Origin: Bacteroidaceae bacterium
GTDB lineage: Bacteria > Bacteroidota > Bacteroidia > Bacteroidales > Bacteroidaceae
Length of the DNA: 64,000 nt
NCBI GenBank assembly: GCA_024398515.1
Contig: JAKSIZ010000002.1
Span: forward strand, 1-64,000
Direction of reading: 5' to 3'
Made by a program: the position numbers and the translations under genes
In this document: positions 8,904 to 16,737 of the stretch, in pieces
Numbering within the stretch: the stretch's first letter is position 1
How the letters are laid out: each line of letters begins with the position of its first letter
Notes under the pieces: generated by a model
What the model saw: the letters and a program-made list of their open reading frames with translations, nothing else
Database searches by the model: none
Told to the model about the DNA's origin: nothing

Positions 8904-10151
8904 TCATTGCAGGATTATCGTTGCAATGGCGGTGATGTCAGCCACGTCGATGCTTTCATCCTTGTTAGCATCGGCGTTTTCTTTGTTCCAAGGTGTAGGC
9001 TTTTCACCGAGAATGAACGCTGCAACAGCCGTAATATCTGCCACGTCTATCGCTCCGTCGTTGTTGGCATCGCCATAGACAACGCCAGTGTTGCGGCGAT
9101 AAACGGTCACAGGAGTGTATGATGCAGTGTCGGCATAACATGCAAAGATGGCATGACCAGCCTGTTTGTTTGGGTTATACATTATTACATTACTGCGGGA
9201 ATGTCCGCGCGACTTGACTATCATCGTCGCATCATCGTTCACGGTTATGTCCCAAACTCCGTAATCTCCATAGCTTTCGCTGAGAAATTTGTCCCAAACG
9301 GTGAGGTAATTGTTGTTTCCTCGGTTAGGATTTCCTCCGCTTGCAACGAGATACCAGCCGTATGCGTCGGCAAAAGCCAAGCCTCCCTCGTACTCTTCTA
9401 CGGTATAAACTGCCCCTTCAACACCGTTGACAACCGTATGGTCGGCGTTGTAAGTTGCCTTCAGCGGGTATATGTTGTTCTTGGAATTATACTCATCGTA
9501 TAGTCCGAGCACGTATGGAATGTCCTTACTTTTCACTCCAAACATCACTTCGTCGCCCTCTTTCAGGTCGGACTGCGACGAAATAATCTTGAAAATCTTG
9601 GTACTTACATCCGGATTATCGTCGCTTCCGTTGTCGGCATAGATGCTGATTGTGTTGATGTATATGCCGTTTTGCGTGCAGTCAACACTGAAAGTAACCT
9701 TGCCCGACGCCTTGCTGAATGTGAAAATCGTGTCGCGGTTGTATATGCCTGAACCCGAAGTGTAGGGCTTTGCGACGGCAAACGACTGCATTTCCGAGTC
9801 GCCAACCTTCATATTTATAGCGCCAACACCCTTCGAAGAGTTCTGACAAAAGTTCACGACTATGCGCACAACATTGCTAAAGTCAAGCACAGAAGTCGCT
9901 CCGGCGCCGCTTGAACTGGTCTTTACTCCCACTCCTTGCGAGTAAAGTCGCCCTTGTGCATCGGTTCTGCCAACGGTATAGTCGGTAGCATTGAGGTTTG
10001 AAGTCCATCCATCCGTCTTTCCGTCGCATGCGACAGTACCGATTTTCGACTTCCAATCGAGTGATGTAAACGTGTAAGTTGTCTGTGTTATAGCGCTGCA
10101 AAGCGTTATATTTGCCAGCAGGATTACTGCCAGAATAAATTGTCTATTCAT
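8904..10151 (-). CDS. Secreted protein of unknown function with C-terminal dockerin-like module
   Basis: A 415-residue exported protein. The signal peptide is MNRQFILAVILLANITLCSA. The N-terminal half (about 22-170) is a beta-rich region with GVGVKTSSSGAGATSVLDF and VRIVVNFCQNSSKGVGAI; I do not recognise a catalytic family. Residues 180-350 form a second beta-rich region with SSQSDLKEGDEVMFG, GWYLVASGG and YGVWDITVNDD. Residues about 355-415 are a dockerin-like pair of calcium loops (GDANNDGAIDVADI and DANKDESIDVADI). It is convergent with the PL1 gene, with only 20 bp between the stops. A binding or scaffolding role in carbohydrate degradation is possible but not shown. Confidence 0.85.
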   Translation of the reverse strand: MNRQFILAVILLANITLCSAITQTTYTFTSLDWKSKIGTVACDGKTDGWTSNLNATDYTVGRTDAQGRLYSQGVGVKTSSSGAGATSVLDFSNVVRIVVNFCQNSSKGVGAINMKVGDSEMQSFAVAKPYTSGSGIYNRDTIFTFSKASGKVTFSVDCTQNGIYINTISIYADNGSDDNPDVSTKIFKIISSQSDLKEGDEVMFGVKSKDIPYVLGLYDEYNSKNNIYPLKATYNADHTVVNGVEGAVYTVEEYEGGLAFADAYGWYLVASGGNPNRGNNNYLTVWDKFLSESYGDYGVWDITVNDDATMIVKSRGHSRSNVIMYNPNKQAGHAIFACYADTASYTPVTVYRRNTGVVYGDANNDGAIDVADITAVAAFILGEKPTPWNKENADANKDESIDVADITAIATIILQ

Positions 10152-10154
10152 TTA

Positions 10155-10640
10155 TTATTGTTCTTTTTGAGCTTTCCAGATAGAGTAGGGAAACAGTCTC
10201 AGGTGTCCGTTGTAGTATCTTCGGTCGCCTGTTACTTCCTTTCCTATGAAGTCGGGCTTAAGAAAAGTCTCGTCCTCCGAGGCAAGTTCTACCTCAGCCA
10301 TAACGAGTCCGTCGTTGTCGGCGTGGAACTCATCTACCTCAAACGTGTGTTTGCCACTCCTTACAAGATAACGATGCTTGTCGATAATGCCTGGTTCGCA
10401 CAGCAACATCAACTCCTCTGCTTCGTTGAGGGGAATCTCTTTCTCCCACTCATAGCGGGTAAGCCCGTCGGCATTCGACGGTCCTTTGATTGTAACGTAT
10501 CCCTTGTCGTCCCTAATCCTTATTCGGACGGTACGACCTCCGGAACTAAGTATGTAGCCTTGCTTGATGTGGCTGCACGAATAAGCCTTCGACTTAAATT
10601 CGCCTTCAACAAGAAATTTCCGCTCTATCTCAAGAGCCAT
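10155..10640 (-). CDS. CYTH-domain phosphohydrolase/triphosphatase-like protein
   Basis: A 161-residue cytoplasmic protein. The N-terminal MALEIERKFLV is the hallmark ExExK motif of the CYTH (CyaB, thiamine triphosphatase) superfamily, which binds triphosphates and divalent metal in a beta-tunnel. RTVRIRIRDDKGYVTIK and RYEWEKEIP continue the charged tunnel strands, and HTFEVDEFHADNDGLVMAEVEL gives the late acidic strands. The ATG at 10640 was chosen because the ExExK motif normally lies at the very N-terminus; the open frame extends 15 codons upstream through the previous gene's stop. It sits 4 bp downstream of the small membrane-protein gene. Probable activity is inorganic triphosphatase; the substrate is not certain. 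Confidence 0.9.
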   Translation of the reverse strand: MALEIERKFLVEGEFKSKAYSCSHIKQGYILSSGGRTVRIRIRDDKGYVTIKGPSNADGLTRYEWEKEIPLNEAEELMLLCEPGIIDKHRYLVRSGKHTFEVDEFHADNDGLVMAEVELASEDETFLKPDFIGKEVTGDRRYYNGHLRLFPYSIWKAQKEQ

Positions 10641-10644
10641 TCCG

Positions 10645-10785
10645 TTACAAGCTTGATATAGTTGTGAACATGTAGATGAGGGCAAGTATGATGAGCACTG
10701 CGATGATGCCGATAACTACGTTCTTGCCTTTCTGTTCCTGCTTCTCAGCGTATCTCTGACGCCTTACGTTTGCTTTCTTACTCAT
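10645..10785 (-). CDS. 46-aa single-pass membrane peptide, first gene of the CYTH operon
   Basis: A short frame from ATG (10783-10785) to TAA (10645-10647). It encodes a basic N-terminus (MSKKANVRRQRYAEKQEQKG) followed by a hydrophobic span (KNVVIGIIAVLIILALIYMF) and a polar tail. This predicts one transmembrane helix with a cytoplasmic, positively charged head. It is preceded by a consensus promoter on the minus strand (10862-10893) and followed 4 bp later by the CYTH gene. Small tail-anchored proteins of this kind are conserved in Bacteroidales, but no function is established here. Confidence 0.75.
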   Translation of the reverse strand: MSKKANVRRQRYAEKQEQKGKNVVIGIIAVLIILALIYMFTTISSL

Positions 10786-10861
10786 ATCTTTCTTTTAGGT
10801 TTTTAAGTTTTGCGCTTCCCCTCGGAGTTGAGGAGAAGGGCTTAATGATTCGTTATGATTG

Positions 10862-10893
10862 CAAAAGTAGAAAGATTTTTTCAAACAAGCAAA
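10862..10893 (-). promoter_or_regulatory. Bacteroidota-type promoter for the small membrane peptide/CYTH operon
   Basis: On the minus strand, TTTG (complement of 10890-10893) is followed after 20 bp by TACTTTTG (complement of 10862-10869), matching the -33/-7 consensus. The leader of about 70 nt contains a small hairpin around 10815-10840. Confidence 0.65.
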
Positions 10894-10924
10894 TAATTCC
10901 GTCGTTTTTTTCGCATTCTTGCAT

Positions 10925-11115
10925 ATAATCTTTGGCGACGAGCGTTTGCGTTTGTGGGTTCGGCGTTATGCGTTTCAAAAGTTGAACGCTTAACTTGCGC
11001 AAACATTGCAGCAATGTTGACTCGAACATTGTAGCAATGTTGAGCTGAACATTGCAGCAATGTTTGAAAGGGTTAAGCGTTTAACTTCGAGACTTCGAAA
11101 GTTCGGGTTCTCGAA
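10925..11115. repeat. Triad palindrome element, AACATTG variant (10786-11156 is otherwise gene-free)
   Basis: Three 17-bp palindromes, AACATTGCAGCAATGTT, AACATTGTAGCAATGTT and AACATTGCAGCAATGTT, start at 11002, 11025 and 11048. That is an exact 23-bp period with 6-nt spacers GACTCG and GAGCTG. The flanks hold GCGACGAGCG near 10937 and inverted copies of a TTAAGCGTT/AACGCTTAA block at about 10984-10996 and 11070-11083. The geometry is the same as the AAAACTG elements elsewhere in the window, but the arm sequence differs. No coding frame was found in this 371-bp gap. Confidence 0.8.
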
Positions 11116-11156
11116 TTAAAGCGTTCAACTTGCGTGAATGATGCGTAGGATGTCGT

Positions 11157-12158
11157 TTATTTGCTTATTCTGTTGAGGAAATTCTCAATGTCGGCGTGTA
11201 GGCGCAGGAACTCTGCCGAGTCCTTGTAACCCGTGTTGCGTCGGAGCATCGACTTCACGTCCTGCACGGAATGTTCGTACGACGAGAGTTCGTTGCTCAT
11301 TTGCGTGTGGTGAACAGCAGTGCGCCTTATCGTAGCCTCTTGCTCGCCACGGAGAGTGCTGCACACACGTCCGAGGAGCGGAGCCGTGATGTTGTCGAAA
11401 AGGTGATGCCCCTGTATATATAAATATGTGCGTTCAGGAGCGACGCCCAACACTTGCAGTTGCTTGCCCAATGAGTCTATTTCGGCATCGCGATTAGGGA
11501 ACTTCGCCTTCAGCCACTTTATCTTCTGCGTCACCTTTTCCTCCAAGTGATGCATCGCAGCACCTGTTCCGTTGATAGATGTACGGCCAATCGTTGTCAC
11601 GAGATTGAAGTCCGACATGGAGAAAACGTCGTGTTTATCGTTGCGGTAAGCCCAGATGGACCAAACGAAAAGAGGGAATACGATGCGCGAGAAGTCCTCG
11701 AAGAAACGAATGAAGTCGAAGACAGGCTTGTCGTTGAGCGTTGCCATGACGCATACATCGTGTAGCGACGGCGCATAGCATTGGAAGTTTTCGATGGCGT
11801 AAGCGTAGGAGTGGAACACGAAAGGGCTTCGCAGAATGTACTTTGATGTGGCGTTTGTGCCTTGCATGAGGTAGTCGTAGTCAGCGTCAACGCATGCAAT
11901 CATGCCTTCACCCATCTTGTCGCAGAGCTGGTTTTTGAGCACAGATTTCTTTCCACGCACAAGTTTTTTGCGCGAAGGAAGCATGATTTCGAAGTATATA
12001 TTGTCGTCCTCGAAGTCGCTGAGCACTGTTCGCCAGAAGAAAATATCGTCGAAACTCTCAACGTAAGCGATGATTCGCTTGCGTGCTTGCTTCGATGTGA
12101 GGTGGTTGTATGCCTCGTAATATCGTGATGTGAGGTTGTCGGTCAGTCTTCTTGCCAT
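11157..12158 (-). CDS. DUF4435 (TOPRIM-like) protein, likely effector of an ATPase/TOPRIM defence-like pair
   Basis: A 333-residue protein matching DUF4435. The TOPRIM-type acidic residues are visible: E34 in IIAYVESFDD and D91/D93 in MIACVDADYDYL. The middle block HSYAYAIENFQCY is also typical of this family. DUF4435 proteins are the AriB half of the PARIS anti-phage system and also occur as separate partners of OLD-like ATPases. The ATPase gene is upstream on the same strand, separated by 146 bp that contain a GC-rich repeat (12211-12283). No signal peptide is present. A nuclease-type role (for example tRNA or DNA cleavage) is inferred from the fold. Confidence 0.85.
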   Translation of the reverse strand: MARRLTDNLTSRYYEAYNHLTSKQARKRIIAYVESFDDIFFWRTVLSDFEDDNIYFEIMLPSRKKLVRGKKSVLKNQLCDKMGEGMIACVDADYDYLMQGTNATSKYILRSPFVFHSYAYAIENFQCYAPSLHDVCVMATLNDKPVFDFIRFFEDFSRIVFPLFVWSIWAYRNDKHDVFSMSDFNLVTTIGRTSINGTGAAMHHLEEKVTQKIKWLKAKFPNRDAEIDSLGKQLQVLGVAPERTYLYIQGHHLFDNITAPLLGRVCSTLRGEQEATIRRTAVHHTQMSNELSSYEHSVQDVKSMLRRNTGYKDSAEFLRLHADIENFLNRISK

Positions 12159-12210
12159 AGGTTATGAGGTTTTAAGGTTATGGGGTTATGAGGTTTATTT
12201 GAGGTTTAAA

Positions 12211-12283
12211 GCCCCTTCCCTGCTCCCCCAAGGGGGAGTGATAGGCAACCTTTCATCCCCCCTTGGGGGGACAGAGGGGGGCT
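12211..12283. repeat. GC-rich inverted repeat element, copy 1 (reverse orientation)
   Basis: A 73-bp GC-rich block begins GCCCCTTCCC, contains CTCCCCCAAGGGGGAG and CCCCCCTTGGGGGG, and ends GAGGGGGGCT. Read on the minus strand it aligns with the copies at 17894-17966 and 19843-19915. It lies between the ATPase and DUF4435 genes. Next to it (12159-12205) is a run of short degenerate TTATGAGGTTTTAAGG repeats. Confidence 0.8.
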
Positions 12284-12304
12284 ACACCTTCATAACCTTA
12301 CAGC

Positions 12305-13132
12305 CTAAACGTCGGTTATGTCGCTCACTTCGGTCACATTGTCCATCCAACCGTTTACAATCAGCGCAGGTGAATGGGTGGTCAGGATGATTTGTGCGTT
12401 AGGGTTGAGCTCGATGATGAGCGAAAGCAGCTTCTCCTGCCACTCGATGTGGAGACTCACTTCGGGTTCGTCCATGAACAGAACGTAAGGTTTTTTGTCC
12501 TCAACAAGCACAGTCAGCAGTATGGCAAGCATCTGTTTCTCGCCGCTCGACAGTTGATAAGGCGTGATAATCTCGCCGTATTGCTCGAAACGGATTTCGT
12601 TTTTGCTGCGCACAAGCTTCTTGCACGTGTCGGCAAACAGCTCGTCGATGATGTCCTGGAAGCGCGTCTTGTCGTGTGCAAGCTGTTGTGCCTGCTCCGC
12701 AGCATCCACGTTTCCGCTCTGCAAAGCCTCTATCATCTTGTTTCCGACGTTAACCTGATAGTCGAGATATTGGCGTTGCAACTGGTAGAGTTGCCAGTCG
12801 AGTTCGGTCGAGATGTGTGCTCCAGTGGTCTTGCTAACCACGTCGTTGCTCATCAAAGGGCGGTCGAAACCACGGATTACGTCATAACGAATCCAGTTTG
12901 CATCCTCGGGAACAGCCTTCACACGCACACCTTTCAGTGCATGAGAATGAATTTCGCCACCGGTTCCAATGCTCTTGATGATCTTGTTTAAGATTGTACT
13001 CTTGCCGACACCATTGATGCCGCTAAGGATATTAACCTTCGGATTGAGGTCCCAAAGTATATGTTTCCGACCACTCCAAAGGGAGTCTATTTCTACTTGT
13101 TCGATATAATCAGCAAACTTTTGCATAGGCAT
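12305..13132 (-). CDS. AAA/ABC-type ATPase partner of the DUF4435 protein
   Basis: A 275-residue ATPase. It has the Walker A motif GINGVGKST (about residues 39-47), an ABC-like signature LSSGEKQML near 200, Walker B YVLFMDEPEVSLH near 225 and the switch histidine block ILTTHSPALI near 255. This motif set places it in the AAA_15/AAA_21 (OLD/RecF/SMC-like) group. At 275 residues it is compact and has no long coiled-coil insert. It is encoded directly upstream of the DUF4435 gene on the same strand. In PARIS-type systems such an ATPase senses phage proteins and restrains the TOPRIM partner; here that is an inference from gene pairing. A TAAGTTTG -7 box lies at 13150-13157 (minus). Confidence 0.9.
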   Translation of the reverse strand: MPMQKFADYIEQVEIDSLWSGRKHILWDLNPKVNILSGINGVGKSTILNKIIKSIGTGGEIHSHALKGVRVKAVPEDANWIRYDVIRGFDRPLMSNDVVSKTTGAHISTELDWQLYQLQRQYLDYQVNVGNKMIEALQSGNVDAAEQAQQLAHDKTRFQDIIDELFADTCKKLVRSKNEIRFEQYGEIITPYQLSSGEKQMLAILLTVLVEDKKPYVLFMDEPEVSLHIEWQEKLLSLIIELNPNAQIILTTHSPALIVNGWMDNVTEVSDITDV

Positions 13133-13200
13133 AAATCAATTAGTTTGTGCAAACTTACATATTTTTTTCGATAAAATCATTGCTTTTATATATTTTTTAG

Positions 13201-13208
13201 TAATTTTG
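13201..13208 (+). promoter_or_regulatory. Probable -7 box for the TonB receptor gene
   Basis: TAATTTTG matches the -7 consensus TAnnTTTG, 43 bp before the ATG. No convincing TTTG was seen at the -33 spacing, so this is a partial match. Confidence 0.4.
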
Positions 13209-13250
13209 CAGTGAATTTTTAATATTGTTTAATTATTAATTTTCAAATCA

Positions 13251-16200
13251 ATGATTAAAAGATTACTTTCTTTAATGGTAGTCTGCAGCATGGCAATCAT
13301 TGCCAGTGCGCAGATTACTACCTCCAGCCTTGAAGGAACTGTAATGGCAGACAACGAAGAAGCCATAGGTGCAACCATCCAGGCTGTGCATCAACCGACA
13401 GGTACACGTTACCAGGCTGTAACCAATCTAAATGGTCGTTTCAACATTCCTAACGTGCGTGTCGGAGGTCCTTATTCAGTCACTGTTTCATACATTGGCT
13501 TTAACACTAAGACCTATGACGGGCTGAATGTTGCGCTCGGAGCGCCAGCAGTTCTCGATGTAGTGCTTGATGCCAATACACAGGAACTGAATGAAGTGGT
13601 TGTCGTTTCGTCTTCAAAGATGAAATCAAGCAAAGCTGGTACAAACACAGAATTGAATGCTGAGGCAATTTCAATGGTGCCTACAGTGTCGCGTAGCCTT
13701 AACGACTTGCTCTTCCTTACTCCACAAGGATTGCAAATGGGGAACACATTCTCTGTCGGAGGCGGAAACTTCCGTCAGTCATACGTCACAGTCGATGGTG
13801 CTGCAATGAACAATGCTTTCGGTATCGGAGGTAATCTCCCTGCCAATGGTTCGCCAATATCACTCGATGCATTGGATGCTATTTCGGTATCAATCACACC
13901 TTTCGACGTGCGTCAAAGTGGTTTCACTGGTGGTGCAATCAATGCTGTGACAAAGTCAGGTACAAACCAGTTCAAGGGATCAGCATATTTCTACAATACT
14001 AATGTAAACCTCAGCGGAAACAAGGTGGGTGATTACGAACTGGTACGCAACAGTGACCATTCCACTACATACGGTATGACATTCGGCGGACCTATCATTA
14101 AGGACAAACTCTTCTTCTTTGTTAATGGAGAATATGAGGACAATGTGTCTGCAGGTCCGAGTGGTATAGCACGCACAAGCGATACACAAGAGTGGAGTCC
14201 AAGTGCTGGAATCGTACATCGTCCGACTGAAACACAGCTCAATACAATAAGACAATACCTCAACGATACGTACAACTACGACCCAGGACGCTATCAGGGT
14301 TATTCATTGAAGACGCCAGCCTATAAGCTCCTTGCACGTTTGGACTGGAATATCAATGCTAACAACAAGGTTAATGTACGCTTCAATACTACTCACACGA
14401 AGGATTCCAACTCACCTTCAACATCGACATCACCACTGTCACATGGTACGATATACCCTGGTGGTGACGGTATAGGTTCGGGAAAGAACAATGCTGGCCG
14501 TACAACAAATGCAGCCATGTACTTTGAAAGTTCACGTTACTATCAGGAATGTAACTTCACATCGCTTGCTGCTGAATGGAATGCAAAATGGGGAGAATTT
14601 GGCAATACATTGCGTCTGACATACTCTGACCAAGACGAGCCACGCTCTTACGAAGGCGGATCATTCCCAACGGTTGACATACTCGAAGGCGGTGCCGTAT
14701 ATACTTCTTTCGGTCCTGACCCATTCACGGAAGGTAATCTCCGCAGTGTAAAAACATTTGTGGCTACAGATGAATTGGTATATTCTGTTGGAATACACAA
14801 TCTGCTTGCTGGTGTACAGTATGAGACAAACAATGCCGAAAACGGATATCTGCAAGGTGGAAACGGATACTACGTGTTCTCTTCATGGGATGACTTCGTA
14901 AACAAGAAATTGCCTGCTGCATACTGCCTCTCTACAAGTGCAAGTCTGGATGGTAGCAAATTCATGGCAAAGATGAAGCAGAACTTCTTCTCATTCTACT
15001 TGCAGGACCAGATGAACCTTACTGACAATTTCAAACTGACAGGTGGTGTACGCTTCGAAGTACCATTCTATCCTGAACTGAAAAATAACTACAACCATGC
15101 TTTGGCAGCACTTAGTTTCAATGGAAACAAATACACTACAGACCAGTTGCCTCAGTCAAAGATTACCGTATCTCCTCGTTTAGGCTTCAATTGGGACCTT
15201 ACAGGAGAACGTAAGTATATACTTCGTGGTGGTACGGGATACTTTGTAGGACGTATGCCATTCGTATGGCTCGTATCTGCTGTAGGCAATGCAAATTGCG
15301 GACAGTTCCAATATTATTATAATACACCTTCAAAGGCAGGTAACTTCGGACAGGTAGGTTTCTCACCTTCTGTAGCTGACCAGATTGCAACGCTGACATC
15401 AAACTATCGTCAGATTACTGGCAACGAAATTACCAATACAGCAGGTTCTGTAGCACCACAGACGCCGACAATCATCGACCGCAACTTAAAGATGAATGCA
15501 GCATGGAAATCATCTCTCGCATTCGATGCAAAGTTGCCTTACGACATCGACTTCTCAATTGAAGGTATCTATAGCAAGGAGTTCAACCCAACGGTATTCC
15601 TCAACGGCAATGCTTTCTGGGACGGAAACACTTACACCGAGGTCGTACCAGGTGACAAGCGTAAGGTTTATAGCAGTGCTGTGTCAGGATACAATCCTTG
15701 CATAATCTCCAATGGTGGTGATGGCGCATATTACTACTCAATCTCGGCATCACTGCGCAAGAGATTCGACTTCGGACTCGACCTCATGGCTTCATATACA
15801 TACTCACAGTCAAAGGCATATATCGAAGGTGCTGGCGATCAGGTTACGTCAGCGTACAACACCAACCGCTATTCAATCAATGGTATGAACGACTGTGAAC
15901 TTGGTTATGGCACATACGTAACTCCTAACAAACTCCTCATCTCGGCAATGTACACCAAGGCATACGCAAAGCACTTTGCTACTACAGTAGGACTTATCTA
16001 CGAAGGCACAAACGTAGGTTATAGCGGAGGCTTTGGAGCTACACGCTTCTCATATACATACGGTAGCTGCTTCAGCGGTGATAACGGTGCAAACAATCTG
16101 CTCTGGATACCTGGAGCACGTGAGGAACTTGACGGTTGGAACTTTGTTGACAATGGCAACGTGACTTTGGCAGACGGATCTAAGGTGAAATATACTGCTG

Positions 16201-16589
16201 ACATGCAGCGTGACGATTTCTGGGCATACATCAACCAGGACGACTACCTGAAGAATCATAAGGGAGATTATGCAGAACGTGGAGGTGCTGTAATGCCTTG
16301 GCATCATCAGCTCGACTTCAAGCTCATGCAGGACTTCTATATCAAATCAGGCAAGCAGAAGAACACGCTGCAGCTTGGCGTTGATATTAAGAACCTTGCC
16401 AACCTCCTCTGTAAGGACTGGGGACTTTATAAGACAGTCAACAACCAAAACCTTATCTCTGGCTCACAGCAGAGCGGACTGAAATTTGCAAAGAATGGCG
16501 ACTACCAGTTGAAGAACACATTTAGTGACTATGCAAATTTCTTCTCGACATACTCTATTCAGTTCAGCATTAGATATATCTTCAATTAG
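13251..16589 (+). CDS. TonB-dependent outer membrane receptor, Oar-like
   Basis: A 1112-residue outer membrane receptor. The signal peptide ends AIIASAQ. Residues about 25-110 form a carboxypeptidase-regulatory-like beta-sandwich (SLEGTVMADNEEAIGATI, GRFNIPNVRVGGPYSVTVSYIGF). The plug domain spans about 115-235, with SFSVGGGNFRQSYVTVDGAAMNN-type blocks in shortened form, and the rest is a 22-strand barrel ending in aromatic FSIRYIFN. The Oar-like architecture differs from the SusC-like protein at 55670-58933, and no SusD partner is adjacent, so it may transport something other than glycans. It stands alone between divergent ATPase genes and dnaX, with its own promoter and terminator. Confidence 0.92.
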   Translation: MIKRLLSLMVVCSMAIIASAQITTSSLEGTVMADNEEAIGATIQAVHQPTGTRYQAVTNLNGRFNIPNVRVGGPYSVTVSYIGFNTKTYDGLNVALGAPAVLDVVLDANTQELNEVVVVSSSKMKSSKAGTNTELNAEAISMVPTVSRSLNDLLFLTPQGLQMGNTFSVGGGNFRQSYVTVDGAAMNNAFGIGGNLPANGSPISLDALDAISVSITPFDVRQSGFTGGAINAVTKSGTNQFKGSAYFYNTNVNLSGNKVGDYELVRNSDHSTTYGMTFGGPIIKDKLFFFVNGEYEDNVSAGPSGIARTSDTQEWSPSAGIVHRPTETQLNTIRQYLNDTYNYDPGRYQGYSLKTPAYKLLARLDWNINANNKVNVRFNTTHTKDSNSPSTSTSPLSHGTIYPGGDGIGSGKNNAGRTTNAAMYFESSRYYQECNFTSLAAEWNAKWGEFGNTLRLTYSDQDEPRSYEGGSFPTVDILEGGAVYTSFGPDPFTEGNLRSVKTFVATDELVYSVGIHNLLAGVQYETNNAENGYLQGGNGYYVFSSWDDFVNKKLPAAYCLSTSASLDGSKFMAKMKQNFFSFYLQDQMNLTDNFKLTGGVRFEVPFYPELKNNYNHALAALSFNGNKYTTDQLPQSKITVSPRLGFNWDLTGERKYILRGGTGYFVGRMPFVWLVSAVGNANCGQFQYYYNTPSKAGNFGQVGFSPSVADQIATLTSNYRQITGNEITNTAGSVAPQTPTIIDRNLKMNAAWKSSLAFDAKLPYDIDFSIEGIYSKEFNPTVFLNGNAFWDGNTYTEVVPGDKRKVYSSAVSGYNPCIISNGGDGAYYYSISASLRKRFDFGLDLMASYTYSQSKAYIEGAGDQVTSAYNTNRYSINGMNDCELGYGTYVTPNKLLISAMYTKAYAKHFATTVGLIYEGTNVGYSGGFGATRFSYTYGSCFSGDNGANNLLWIPGAREELDGWNFVDNGNVTLADGSKVKYTADMQRDDFWAYINQDDYLKNHKGDYAERGGAVMPWHHQLDFKLMQDFYIKSGKQKNTLQLGVDIKNLANLLCKDWGLYKTVNNQNLISGSQQSGLKFAKNGDYQLKNTFSDYANFFSTYSIQFSIRYIFN

Positions 16590-16611
16590 AAGTAAGGTTT
16601 TTGCTATTATA

Positions 16612-16656
16612 AAGTTTTACGGTTTTTCGAGATTTCGGGAAACCGTAAAACTTTTT
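16612..16656 (+). terminator. Rho-independent terminator after the TonB receptor
   Basis: AAGTTTTACGGTTT and its complement AAACCGTAAAACTT form a long stem with a short AT-rich loop, followed by a T run. It lies 23 bp after the receptor's stop codon. Confidence 0.85.
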
Positions 16657-16702
16657 ATATAAAAATTGCATTGCTTAGTGCAAGATTCTTATTATTTTTT
16701 AT

Positions 16703-16710
16703 TACCTTTG
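16703..16710 (+). promoter_or_regulatory. Probable -7 box of the dnaX promoter
   Basis: TACCTTTG matches TAnnTTTG exactly, 28 bp before the dnaX ATG. The -33 element is weak. Confidence 0.5.
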
Positions 16711-16737
16711 CAGAAAATAAGTTTTTTTATACTGATT

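Noticed and set aside
12374..12991. 205-codon plus-strand frame opposite the AAA ATPase
   Set aside because: It mirrors the Walker and signature motif coding on the minus strand and has no independent support.
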